Shown: positions 21,905 to 31,350 of the stretch, in pieces
Layout: the number at the start of each line of letters is the position of its first letter
Numbering within the stretch: the stretch's first letter is position 1
Assembly (NCBI GenBank): GCA_021307315.1
Contig: JAJSPD010000071.1
Location: 1-64,000, forward strand
Direction: 5' to 3'
Source: Bisporella sp. PMI_857
Lineage: Eukaryota; Ascomycota; Leotiomycetes; Helotiales; Helotiaceae
DNA: 64,000 nucleotides
Notes under the pieces: model-generated
The model's database searches: none
Seen by the model: only the letters and a program-made list of their open reading frames with translations
Told to the model about the DNA's origin: nothing
Made by a program: the position numbers and the translations under genes

Positions 21905-23091
21905 ATGCCATCAGAACTCCCAGCACGGCTCAAGGAGTCTGTGGAGAATTCCAAGTGCGAGTACCGAACGCTCGGCAATAGTGGATTGAGAGTTTCAGTA
22001 CCTATCTTTGGATGTATGAGTTTTGGTGACCCCAAGTGCATGTCATGGACCACTGGTGAGGAAGAGGTAAGCGCTCTCAAATCAGGCCGGGTATATCGAC
22101 CTTGCTAAAACTTAATGTAGGCTCTTCCACTGCTCAAGGCCGCCTATGACCGAGGCCTGAATACCTGGGACACAGCCAACGCTTACTGTAATGGAGCCTC
22201 TGAGAGAATCGTTGGCAAAGCCCTCAAGAAGTACTCCATCCCACGCGAAAAGGTTGTCATAATGACAAAATGCTTCTGGGGTGTTTCTGAAGACCTCGGT
22301 ATTGACTTTTACACTCCCCGGTAATGAATTAGCTAATCATATACACAGAGGCGCTGCACTGGCTCTTGAGAGAACCATATGAAAAGTCCAAGGACTATCA
22401 GAACCAGTTTGGGTTGTCTCGTGCGGCCATTTTCAACCAAGTCGAGGCTTCTCTTAAACGGCTGGACACGACTTATATCGACCTCTTACAAATCCATAGA
22501 TTTGACTCGACTACTCCGATTGAGGAAACAATGAAGGCGCTGAATGATCTTGTCCAATCAGGAAAGGTCCGTTACATTGGTGCAAGCAGCATGTGGGCAA
22601 CGCAATTCGCGCGCATGCAGTTCTGCGCCGAACGCAACGGCTGGACCAAGTTTATTAGCATGCAGAACCAGTACAACTTACTATATCGTGAAGAGGAAAG
22701 GGAGATGAATCGATTCTGCAATGACACAGGAGTCGGTTTGATTCCGTGGGCCCCTCTTTGCCGTGGGCACTTGGCTCGGCCACCGTCAGATTTCGGCTCG
22801 ACAATCAGAAGTAGGGCCGAGAAAGATAGGTCCTCAACCGGGATAGGAGAAGCAGACTTGGCCATCATTACGCAGGCCATTCAGATTGCAGAGAAGCATG
22901 ATTGGCCAATGGCACATGTCGCCCTTGCGTGGATCAATAAGCGAGTCACAAGCCCTATCATCGGTTTCAGCAGTGTCGAGAGATTGGATCAAGCCATTAC
23001 GGCGAGAGGCAAGGTGTTGAGTGACGAGGAGGAGAGATATCTCGAGGAACCTTATCAGCCGAAGAAGGTTCTGGTTGCCGAGTACCTGTAA
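21905..23091 (+). CDS. Aldo-keto reductase
   Basis: Three exons: 21905-22066, 22121-22298 and 22349-23091. Introns are 54 and 50 nt; the second uses donor GTATTG and has a CTAAT branch site. The frame is open for 360 residues, the usual family size. The catalytic tetrad is visible: Asp and Tyr in DTANAYCNG, Lys in VIMTKC, and His in DLLQIHRFD. The NADPH-binding C-terminal loop is seen as [16 protein letters not shown]. The pattern [21 protein letters not shown] matches the fungal versiconal-hemiacetal-acetate-reductase-like and YPL088W-like group, which reduces aldehydes and ketones with NADPH. No biosynthetic cluster genes adjoin it, so a general detoxifying role is as likely as a pathway role. 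Cytosolic. Confidence 0.92.
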
Positions 23092-23483
23092 CTATCCCAT
23101 AAGGAGATGTGGCAAAGAATTTTTTGAGGGTTGCAGGCGAAGTTGACCACGCATGTCACGGTGTGCAAGAGATTCGACAAAGCAGAGCGTGATTCTAGAG
23201 ACAATAGCCGGCCTAGAACTGGCCGTATATATATGTAGCCGGTCAACGACCAGAGATCTAGGCACTGGGCACAAGGATAAACTTGCATATCTAAAGGCAA
23301 TAACACAAGGCTCAGTCTAGAGCCATGTTGTTAATGAAAGCAACCCTTATAAAAATAAGAATATGCTAGCAGAGCAATTTTTGACAATGACTCGTTCCAT
23401 TCCATCACGTATATAGGGCCAAAGGTGTAATCAAGAGGTTGGTACCAACTCCAGTAACTAAATCGAAGTCGCTGCCTAGGCTT
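23092..23483. other. Intergenic, nothing supported
   Basis: About 390 bp of AT-rich sequence after the aldo-keto reductase. No gene or repeat recognised. Confidence 0.45.
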
Positions 23484-23750
23484 CAGCATGCGTTTCTGTA
23501 GTCAAGACTCATATCAATGTAACGAGGAGGCGGTATATATCACGGAGCTACTTGTACCCCGTTGCTTAATGTTTTACGATCGCGAGTGGAACCTCATAGG
23601 CCCAGGAGATGAATGGCAAGTTCTGGATACGACAATTACATTGAGCTCATTAATCCAAGAGGTGACAGGAATCAGAGACTTAACCAACTACAATGCTTCT
23701 TGGCTTGGAATATGTCCTGGGCAGCGAATCAACGGTCTGCCTATAATGTC
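23484..23750 (+). pseudogene. Fragment of a HET-domain (NWD/HET-E-like) gene
   Basis: The + strand encodes TELLVPRCLMFYDREWNLIG, then TLSSLIQEVTGIRDL. This corresponds to the end of the HET domain in the HET-E/vegetative-incompatibility family, where LQELxAPxxxxFYxxxW is followed by a short loop and IxxITGI. The upstream HET blocks and any downstream NACHT or repeat region are absent. At about 23751 similarity to a hAT transposon begins. The fragment keeps an open frame but has no proper start and cannot make a complete protein. Confidence 0.5.
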
Positions 23751-24292
23751 AACCAGGACTCTCAATGAAATGAAAAGAAAAGGCCAAAACGCGACAGCTT
23801 TCCACTAAAGACGCTCATATAAGTAGCCTATCAACCCCTCAATAACAACACTGTCTCAGGCGCTCTGAGCCTAAGGAACCTTATACTTCGCTTAATCCAG
23901 ACCAACTCGAAATCCTTTATATCAACCTGATCTCTTTTTATAACTTTCCACTACGTCTAGTAGACTGTCCTGGTTTCCGATATCTTCTCTATTTTCTTAG
24001 AAAATATATTGATACCTGGTTATTCTGGCAATTCGATTTAGAGCAAGCAAAATCACAACTTTATAGCTCACGTACTGCTATCCACCTAGCTCTAGATCTC
24101 TGGTCTTCTCCCAATAACCTGCCAATTCTTGGGCTAATCGCTCACTATATAAGTGAGGATAACCTCTTAGAAGAATCAGTGCTTAGTGTACAGGCTATAG
24201 AAAGGGACCACTCAGGAGAGAACCTCGCGAAGTATACTTGGAAGGCCATCGATGACTATGGAATTGCTTCTAAAACTCAATTTTCTTTTTTT
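23751..24292 (+). mobile_element. hAT-family transposase remnant (copy 1)
   Basis: From about 23879 to 24290 the + strand is open for about 135 codons with hAT transposase features: LNPDQLEILYINLISF, a long aromatic helix region, and the diagnostic HLALDLWSSPNNLPILGLI, then ERDHSGENLAKY. The element is truncated: no BED zinc finger upstream and no C-terminal dimerisation domain downstream. The 5' leader at about 23745-23870 aligns with a second copy at 39756. This copy is less damaged than the second. Confidence 0.75.
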
Positions 24293-24487
24293 TTTCTGCA
24301 GGAGCGGCTTGCTAAGCCGTCGCTTATAGCCTAGCTCGCTAGCTGCCTGGCCTTTGCTCACTTGAAGCTATATCTTGTTGCCTCCTTAACATATCGAGCC
24401 TATAAGTTAACGAGTCAGTAGTTTCCTATGTCTCACCGCTTTCAGAGCCACTTGATTGTATGTGAGCTTTTGGAACATTCAGAGAGA

Positions 24488-25276
24488 CTATCCCCGAACA
24501 TTAGGGATCAAGAACTTGAAGAAACGAACTGGCACTGACTCTCGATTCTTTGTAATAATGATCGCATCTAGCTCAGCATTCGCATCCCTCTTCACTGCTT
24601 CAATTTCCCTCTCTCTATCCCGTTGCATCAATTTCTTCTCCTCTTTATGGGCTTTCAATAATACCGACAACCGCGTTTCATATTCTGCCTTGGTTCTCTC
24701 GAGTGCCAGCTCTCGTTCCCTTATAAAGTTCTTCAGATTCTTCTCTCTATCCTTACTTTCGGCCGCTCGTTGGTTGACAACTTCGAAGCGTTGGTACGCC
24801 ACATCCAGGTCGCCCTGGATTTTCGCAACATCTGCTTTCAGACTCGCGACCTCTCGATTCTTATCTCGCATTTCATCCCTTAATGTTCCGACTTGAGGCC
24901 GAAGATCATTGGCTTCCCTCTCATAAGGCGTGAGCCTGGCAACTTCATCCTCTGCATCTGTTCGTTGACGTCGCTCACTCGCAATAGTGGTGTCACGAGA
25001 CTGAATTGTCTGATCTCTTGATCGAACGGCCGCATCGAGTGAGGATATCCTTCTATCCCGGATATCGAGTCTAGTTCTCAGGTCAGCTATTTCATTAGCC
25101 ATGTCCTCAAGTTTCGCTGTTCGATTTCCTCTCAGTTTGTCCAAGCATTTCACGATGACTGAAAGGACGAAGTAGCCGATCAAGATCCCGACGCTCATCC
25201 ATAGCATATCGTGTGGGGGATCTGGTGGAGGATCCACAGGTAGTACATATCCATTTATTTTGCCCGCGACCGGCAT
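24488..25276 (-). CDS. Single-pass membrane protein with long coiled coil
   Basis: Single exon, 262 residues, ATG at 25274-25276. A proline-rich start is followed by one membrane segment (about residues 24-44, DMLWMSVGILIGYFVLSVIV). After it comes a continuous charged heptad-rich region (about 50-240) with many Asp/Arg/Glu/Lys repeats, predicted to form a coiled coil. The C terminus is short and hydrophobic. There is no enzymatic motif. It is probably a tethering or scaffolding protein on an internal membrane, but no characterised homologue is recognised. It lies 418 bp from the divergent membrane protein at 25694, so the two may share a promoter. Confidence 0.75.
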   Translation of the reverse strand: MPVAGKINGYVLPVDPPPDPPHDMLWMSVGILIGYFVLSVIVKCLDKLRGNRTAKLEDMANEIADLRTRLDIRDRRISSLDAAVRSRDQTIQSRDTTIASERRQRTDAEDEVARLTPYEREANDLRPQVGTLRDEMRDKNREVASLKADVAKIQGDLDVAYQRFEVVNQRAAESKDREKNLKNFIRERELALERTKAEYETRLSVLLKAHKEEKKLMQRDREREIEAVKRDANAELDAIIITKNRESVPVRFFKFLIPNVRG

Positions 25277-25693
25277 GACAGTGACAACGTTCCCAAAAAG
25301 ATATGTTTCCTCAGCCAGCTAGAGAAAGAAGAATGACGAGGAGCGAGAAATGAATCTATCAGCCCCATCGAGAATTGCGGAGCCTCGCTGGCAATCCAGG
25401 ACTCTGCCTTGGAGACTGCAGAGCATTGAAAAGAGCTATGAGGTTTCAAACTTTCTGCAGCCACAATCACAGCTGGCTCGAGTGAGCGAACGTGGTGAAC
25501 TCAGACAGACCCCCCAGCCCCACTTGCCAAGGCAGACGGAAGCTTTCCTTCACCTTACCACTGTATTGTGAACACCTGAAGAAGCTTATGGGTATTGGAA
25601 AAAATTCTTTTCACCGAACTCTATTTCTTATGTAATTCTCATCCATTTTGAATCGTGTGGGTTGTACTTGGTTTTATCGTTCAATCACGAAAG
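25277..25693. promoter_or_regulatory. Divergent intergenic region between two membrane-protein genes
   Basis: 417 bp between two divergent start codons. No further gene supported. It must contain both upstream regions; no specific motif is claimed. Confidence 0.4.
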
Positions 25694-26581
25694 ATGTCAA
25701 CCTCTCCTCAAAGTGCCATCACGATCTTCTTCAACGTCACCCCCGACGATGGGCAATGCTTCAATCCCCCGGAAGTGTTCCTGTGGTTTATATCCATGAT
25801 TGTCATCAGCTGCACATGGTCCCTTTTATTCGGGTCGTTTGATTTCCGAAAAATATTACAGCAACTCAATATCCCCCTTTGCGCAGCCAAATCGACAAAC
25901 TTCTTCATCAGCTTGACCGGAAGTCTTGTTTGGAATATCAGTATGAGCATTCTCACGGCGTATATCTTGACGACCGGGGGTCTCGAGTCGTCTGCTCCTT
26001 TACGATATTTGCTCATGGCATGGTTCGCAAGACCTCTACCCGGAGCAGCCACGATGCTGGCCAGTTTATTCGACTACAACGCCTTTCGGGCCAACCTCCG
26101 GGAAATTATTCTCGTTGAGTCTATTTACGCTCTTCCTCCCATCTACCTCTTCGGCACAATCGCGAGCCAGTCAATAAAATTTAGCTCTCGAGCGCAGTAC
26201 TATCTTGCGCAAGACAAACATTACCACTTTGGCTTTGCTCTACTTCGCGGGGGTGCTGCGGTTGACCTGCTGGTTTGGATCATTCTCATAATTTCCCTGG
26301 TAGCAATTTCCTTTATATTGATGGAAGAGGGAATACTAGAAATGTCGGTGTACGAAGACGACATGATCACATTGAAGCTTCTGACTCTTTGCGTGCTGAG
26401 ATGTTTGGGCGGTGGCTTATTATGGGTGGGAAGTGTGCAGCTATCTCCTGCCAACTTTTGCCCGACGAAATTGATGATTAAGAAGATCACCCTTCTTTGG
26501 ACTTTTGTGCCATTAGTGGATGTTTTGTGGAGGGGGGTTTGGGGAGTTGATCAAAAATATGATGGAGGAGGGGACGATTGA
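25694..26581 (+). CDS. Polytopic membrane protein of unknown function
   Basis: 295 residues from the ATG at 25694, single exon. After an N-terminal segment with an NVT sequon there are about seven hydrophobic spans: FLWFISMIVISCTWSLLFG, a span around SLVWNISMSILTAYIL, a short one near LLMAWFARPLPGAA, one around ESIYALPPIYLFGTI, VDLLVWIILIISLVAISFIL, LLTLCVLRCLGGGLLWVG and ITLLWTFVPLVDVLW. The layout resembles other ascomycete seven-helix orphan proteins, but no family-defining motif is seen, so receptor or transporter function is not claimed. Divergent from the coiled-coil membrane protein. Confidence 0.75.
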   Translation: MSTSPQSAITIFFNVTPDDGQCFNPPEVFLWFISMIVISCTWSLLFGSFDFRKILQQLNIPLCAAKSTNFFISLTGSLVWNISMSILTAYILTTGGLESSAPLRYLLMAWFARPLPGAATMLASLFDYNAFRANLREIILVESIYALPPIYLFGTIASQSIKFSSRAQYYLAQDKHYHFGFALLRGGAAVDLLVWIILIISLVAISFILMEEGILEMSVYEDDMITLKLLTLCVLRCLGGGLLWVGSVQLSPANFCPTKLMIKKITLLWTFVPLVDVLWRGVWGVDQKYDGGGDD

Positions 26582-26691
26582 TTATTCTGTATTCTCATTT
26601 CAACAATATAGTGATTTCAGAGATAATAGAACATATAGCTGTAATTATAGGTTCTGAGTAGGATGGGACATTTCGAAATTATTACGAAAGG

Positions 26692-27391
26692 CTACAGGAT
26701 TCCTCCAATAACACGAATAACACAATGAACGGTAGCCTCATCCTGCAAACCATAATCCATCAAACTCCCTTTCTCGAGCTGCTTTCCCTTGTAAATGATT
26801 CTCAAATGCTCAGGATCGATACTCTGTCTCGAGGCAACCTTCTCGATGAAATTCTTCACGGGCATTCCCAGCTTGACAGGACCCACGTTCATCGAGCGAC
26901 TCTGATCCACATCCAAGACGAAGACCGTTCTCAGTTCTTTGCCTGAGAAGGCCGCCTCATCGTAGGAGGGGAGGTTTGTTGATGCTTCCATCACAGGCGT
27001 GCGGGGAGGCAGAGGCGCTTGTTTAGGTGCAGATTCAGTGAAGACGTAGCGGATGATTGCTCCCTAGATACTGTCGTCAGAGCTGTTAATCCCGAAAAAC
27101 GAAAGTAGCGTACATCTTGAATACCGCAGGCTTCGAGCGTCTGATCTGTTTTAACTAATCAGTAAAATGCTTGGGGTGTGGAGCTCAGAACTGAGACTCA
27201 CCATTAATCATCTCATTTCCTAAATGATACAACTTCAAACTCTCCCAACTACTTGCGGGCTTTCGATTCAATATATTGATGGTCCTCTTCAACCGATCTA
27301 CGGTCATCTCCTTGTACACTCCATCTAGAACCTGCTCACTGGTCCCGTCAAGCCCCAAAACGTGAACATCACTAATGGTTGCGCATTCCAT
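26692..27391 (-). CDS. Tandem ubiquitin-like-domain protein with C-terminal Gly-Gly
   Basis: Three exons on the minus strand: 27391-27202, 27145-27114 and 27063-26692. Introns are GT...AG and the frame is open for 197 residues. It has two ubiquitin-like folds. The first (about residues 5-80) runs VHVLGLDG to LYHLGNEMINDQTLEACGIQ, then RYVF. The second (about 115-197) runs VFVLDVDQ to LRIIYKGKQLEKGSLMDYGL, then ATVHCVIRVIGGIL. The last lines up with the C terminus of ubiquitin (STLHLVLRLRGG), so Gly-Gly falls exactly at the conjugation position and is followed by only Ile-Leu. Two tandem ubiquitin folds ending in Gly-Gly is the architecture of ISG15. A processed modifier is therefore possible, but a plain UBL scaffold protein is the conservative reading. 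It is divergent from an RBR ubiquitin ligase. Confidence 0.85.
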
Positions 27392-27841
27392 CTTGCTCTC
27401 TTCTTCTTGATTGAGAGTGTCAAGGGATGCAAGGTTTAAGCTACATTTAGTACTGCGACTCTTGACAACTGAATCAACTGCGACGCTTAGGACGCCTCTC
27501 CTTGTAAAAAGCCCGAGACTACCCAAGGCTCCCTTCTAGTCGCCTAAATGAGGCTTGAGGCTGCGCATCCTTGAACTCAACCTAGCCTTTATAGGGTGCC
27601 GGACGAGACCGAGAATTAAGGATGATTTTCTCGTCACATTCGGGAGCTACTGCATAAAACCGTGGCTAGATACCGTTGGTTCAAAGCGGTAGGGGTGCCA
27701 GAAGGCTCTCAATCCCCCCCCGCCGCCGCCGCCTGGATCCTAGAAATCTCGAACAATTTGTAGGACATTGTAAATTCGATCTCGTAGCCTTGGTGCTCAA
27801 ACACGGTGCTTGCCACTCGCACCAAATCATATTGCCCAGAG
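27392..27841. promoter_or_regulatory. Shared divergent promoter of the UBL and RBR genes
   Basis: 450 bp between the two start codons. It contains a C-run leading into GCC repeats at about 27714-27732. The divergent layout suggests the genes could be co-regulated. Confidence 0.5.
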
Positions 27842-29219
27842 ATGGACGACTGGACATTATGTTGGGAAGTCAATCTCTATTTTCATGATCGAATCTGGCG
27901 AGGTTTAAATTGTTATTTGTGTGGGAAAACACAATCTAGCAGTGCCTACCACTCCACTTTCTTGAGAGACGCAACAACCTGTCGAAGGGGACATACATGG
28001 AGCGACTTGCCCAAAAATATATCTTGTATTTGCAATATTTGCGACAAGGATAATTTGCTGAGGGTAACCAAGAGGGAGAAGAAATGTTTCGTTGAGGATT
28101 GCGAGTCCTTGCTGAATGTTGCGATGGAAGTTGTGGAGGGTAAGATTGATGATGAGGCTATTTTGGGGAGGTGAGTTCTGTAAAGCCTGATGAAATAGTT
28201 TTGAGCCTGTCTTGTTGAATGTCCAAACTTTCAACGAATAGCTGAATATGTATTCGATGGCTAACAATTTGTAGATATAAAGGGCTGTGGAAAAAACATC
28301 AAGTTTTCACGTGTTTGATCTGTCATTGCGAGGAGCCACTTGAAGATGCACCTTCTCGGCCTCCTACCTTCAAATGTAAGCATGATCCAAGCGTCTGCTC
28401 GGATTGTATGATAGGATTTATTTCGAATTCAATTGATAAAGGAGGGTGGCAAGAGATCCGATGCCCAGATTCCGGATGTGATCAAGTTTTGACCGGAGGA
28501 GATGTTCAAGCTTTTGCTCCTCGAGGCGCGTTTTTAAAGTAAGGATCTTTATTCAAATCCTCAAATCAAACTAACCGAAAAAGATATGAAGAGCTGATCA
28601 CTATGAAAAACCTCTCGAAGCTCGTAAACTTCCGGTGGTGTGCTGGTGATGACTGTGAATCTGGGCAGATCCCGTCTGGAAGTAAGTCAACGCTTGTTCC
28701 TATGCCCCCTCCCTAATCTATTGACATTGCAAAGGCATGAACCCGAAATGGAAGTGCCGTAAATGTTCAGCATACAACTGCTTTAATTGCAAAACGATCT
28801 ACCACGAGAAGAAAACCTGTATACAATATCAACGCTACAAGAAAGTTGACTACGAAAGTCTAGAAACTATCTTGAGAACCACGAAAGCCTGTCCCAAGCG
28901 CGGGTGTCTGAAGAGAGTGGAGAAGCACAAGAGGTGCAAGGACTCTTTTTGCGAAAGAAAAGGAGGTAAATCCGTAAACTCTTGGCTTTATGATTTGAGA
29001 GAGCTGACAGATGGACCTTCAGGTGGATGCGGAACAGAATTTTGCTGGAGTTGTAAAGTCATTTATTCCGCGGGCAACAGACTCCACCTTGCAGGCTGCC
29101 AGTGGGCGGGCGCAAATACAAGGCCAAAACCATCTGCTAGTGATCCGTTGTATGCGGATGACTGGGACAAGGATCCTGAGTATGAGGCTCCGGATGATTT
29201 GTATTCGTGGTCGGACTGA
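27842..29219 (+). CDS. RING-between-RING (RBR) E3 ubiquitin ligase
   Basis: Five exons: 27842-28170, 28275-28538, 28584-28681, 28735-28965 and 29023-29219, with GT...AG introns and a 372-residue open frame. Intron 4 is 57 nt, a multiple of three and stop-free, so retention would insert 19 residues. In order: an N-terminal cysteine-rich part (LNCYLCGKT ... CICNICDKD); RING1 (FTCLICHCEE ... CSDCMIGF ... IRCPDSGCDQ); an IBR (CAGDDCESGQ ... CRKCSAYNCFNCKTIYH); and RING2 (KACPKRGCLKRVEKHKRCKD, then GGCGTEFCWSC). The Cys in HKRC is at the position of the catalytic cysteine, so a thioester mechanism should work. RBR ligases take ubiquitin from an E2 onto this cysteine and then to the substrate. Neighbour: the tandem UBL gene. 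Confidence 0.9.
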
Positions 29220-29419
29220 AATATTATCCTGGAGAGTGTCGCTTTGGATATCCATACCTGCCAACATGTCATCGATCCGAATATTGGGAAATGTAATAAA
29301 GCAAAGTTGAAAGGTATTCAAAGGATCTTGTTGTTCCTTTCCTCGTCGTTGATGAAGAAGGGACTGTGTAGTGAAGAGAAAGATATTTTATAGTGTGCTC
29401 GTTCTGAAACGCTCCCGCT

Positions 29420-29540
29420 ACGTCAGGGTCAAAGGTTGATAAGCTTTACCATTGCGCTACACGGGCAAAAAAGGCACAATAACCGAGAGCGCCGCTTAGC
29501 CAGCTTATTATACTATATATACCGGTTCGGCACCTGACAC
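29420..29540. repeat. MITE-like element, copy 1 (121 bp)
   Basis: This 121-bp segment aligns end to end without net length change with 30177-30297. Shared landmarks are GTCAG near the left end, GCTTTAC about 23 bp in, AAAAGG(C/T)ACAATA in the middle, TACTATA(T/C)ATACC, and the right end CGGCACCTGACAC. The left terminus here has decayed (ACGTCAG against GTGTCAG). It is non-coding and looks like a non-autonomous DNA transposon. Confidence 0.6.
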
Positions 29541-30176
29541 GCTGTCCCGTTGTGCTCAGTAAATCTGAGAACGGAACAAGAGGAAAAAGCTAATAACAGC
29601 ACTTTTCCCTTCCGTTCCCCTTTCTTCTTGCCTCGCAAACTCGAGGACACTAAAGTCTGGCTTTCAAAGAGTCAACCTTGCTGGCGCTTTCCATGATACA
29701 ACAGAACCATGAGAGAATTCGATTTGCCCAATTCACGCCGCCTTGGGTTAAGGATAAGGGTATAAGTGAATACATAACGCTGCCGATAAGCTATCTTAAA
29801 AAAAAGTGTAATTTAAAAGAGGAATCTTTTTAAATTTCTTACCTTGCTGCCTCTCTCGGGGTCCATGCATCTTCGGTCCCGCTTCTGATTTCAATTTTGG
29901 CGAATTAAAAAGACAGCCAGGAAATCGTAGACAACGGTGGTTCGGGAGGATATTAGTGCTCCTGATATATATCAGCCAAACCATCTCTGTGTTTATTCTC
30001 TATGTTTGAAGGGTTTCACTTGATATGGCGTCATCTCTAGGCCACCGAACAATTATTAGTGATCAACCATTCGCTTACACTTTACATCTCGTATTTGAGA
30101 GAGCCTCCCACAATATGCCATTGTCGTGAAAAGGCACGATAATAATGTCTTAAAAAAACCAAAACAGGTGTCACAG

Positions 30177-30297
30177 GTGTCAGACGCTGTAGCCGGAAAG
30201 CTTTACAACAGCACTAAGCGGACCGAAAAGGTACAATATCCGACGTCGCATGCCAAATAGCTTATCCTACTATACATACCAGTACGGCACCTGACAC
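30177..30297. repeat. MITE-like element, copy 2 (121 bp)
   Basis: Begins GTGTCAG and ends CTGACAC, a 7-bp perfect terminal inverted repeat that continues imperfectly inwards. It has the same length as copy 1, 757 bp away in the same orientation. A short direct repeat (CAGGTGTCA) precedes the left end. It has no coding capacity. Confidence 0.65.
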
Positions 30298-30340
30298 ATA
30301 AACACAACTTTTAAGTTTAAACTTCCTTTTTTTAAGTTTA

Positions 30341-31350
30341 TTCAAACGACTATTAATATGCTAGTTAAATTGCGAGAACTTTTAGCATTAATACGTTCGT
30401 TACAGTTATATAAAGCTATTAGCTTTTACTTTACTTTTTATATTTGTATACTAAGGTTTATAACTCCGAAAAGCATTTTGACATAGTTAATACTTGTAAA
30501 AACAAAAAGTTTCGCGTTTACAAAGTTGTTATTTGCGCGCAAAGTAAAGTCTTCGCTGCAGCTATAGATGGACCCTTCAAGGTGAGTTACAGTGTGATCC
30601 TTTTTGTGGCACAAATATGGATTACAAAGCTGACTTGAGTAGGAAGGAAAAACTAGCCAAATAGATTTGGATGATAATGTATCGGAGATTGTCGCCCAGA
30701 TGATTTGTTGGCTTTATACTCACGATTACTAATATGAAGTGAGACCCAAGAAGGCAGCACTGACGGCACCACCACCCCCATCACCCCTATCCACGCCTGC
30801 TTCCAAGCCTTCTACAATATCACTAAATCTCGTTACCAAAAGTCCTCCACTTGCAACTACAGTCGAACAGCCATCTTCAGGTTGCAAGATCAGTTCTGCC
30901 GAAAACGTATTTATCTCTCACACACTGTAAAAACTACGAGTTCTCTGATTTATGCTTCCATTCTAACAAATATTTCTTTAACTAATATGTCGATCGCTAC
31001 AGGATGTATATTATTGACGACAAGTACGACTTTTGCTACTTAAAAAATTAGTCAAGATAAAGTACGAAGCTATCGCTTTGAAAAACTAGAATACACTAAG
31101 TTTTACAGCGAGTTTGCAGCCAATTTACAAAAAAAAAACTGGCAAAACGAACTAAATGTTAAAAAACGTAGCTATCGAAACTGCCGGAAAACATGCTAAA
31201 GAACTTTTCGACTGTGGCGAGTTTAAGGAACTTTTGCAAAACGAAGGGCGATATTGCATTTGATGTGTTGAAAGCATCTCTTCTTCGAGTTGGTCACGCC
31301 CGGCCTGTTGCTAAATGGGTCGTGCATCTCTGGCAACTTCAATATAATGA
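30341..31350 (+). pseudogene. RIP-damaged BTB/POZ paralogue
   Basis: This region follows the intact BTB gene (17727-19050) block by block. YNSEKHFDIVNTCKNKKFRVYK and AQSKVFAAAIDGPFK match exon 2. SQIDLDDN, then EIVAQMICWLYTHDY, match exon 3. MYIIDDKYD and AGKHAKELFDCGEF match exon 4. Lesions include loss of the start codon, a TAA where the intact gene has a Glu codon in HHYEYG, frame breaks and new stops in exon 4. In the exon 2 block I compared, about 10 of 17 differences are C-to-T or G-to-A relative to the intact gene, the pattern left by repeat-induced point mutation. Confidence 0.85.

Larger units (their letters stand above)
29220..30340. other. Intergenic with two copies of a 121-bp inverted-repeat element
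   Basis: No protein gene. Two copies of a short element (29420-29540 and 30177-30297) are listed separately. The remaining sequence is AT-rich and unassigned. Confidence 0.5.

Noticed and set aside
29401..29466. tRNA-like 5' half on the minus strand (GCCCGTG, then TAGCGCAATGG)
   Set aside because: It resembles a tRNA A box, but there is no T arm or matching acceptor. The segment lies in the 121-bp element, whose other copy lacks the A-box pattern.
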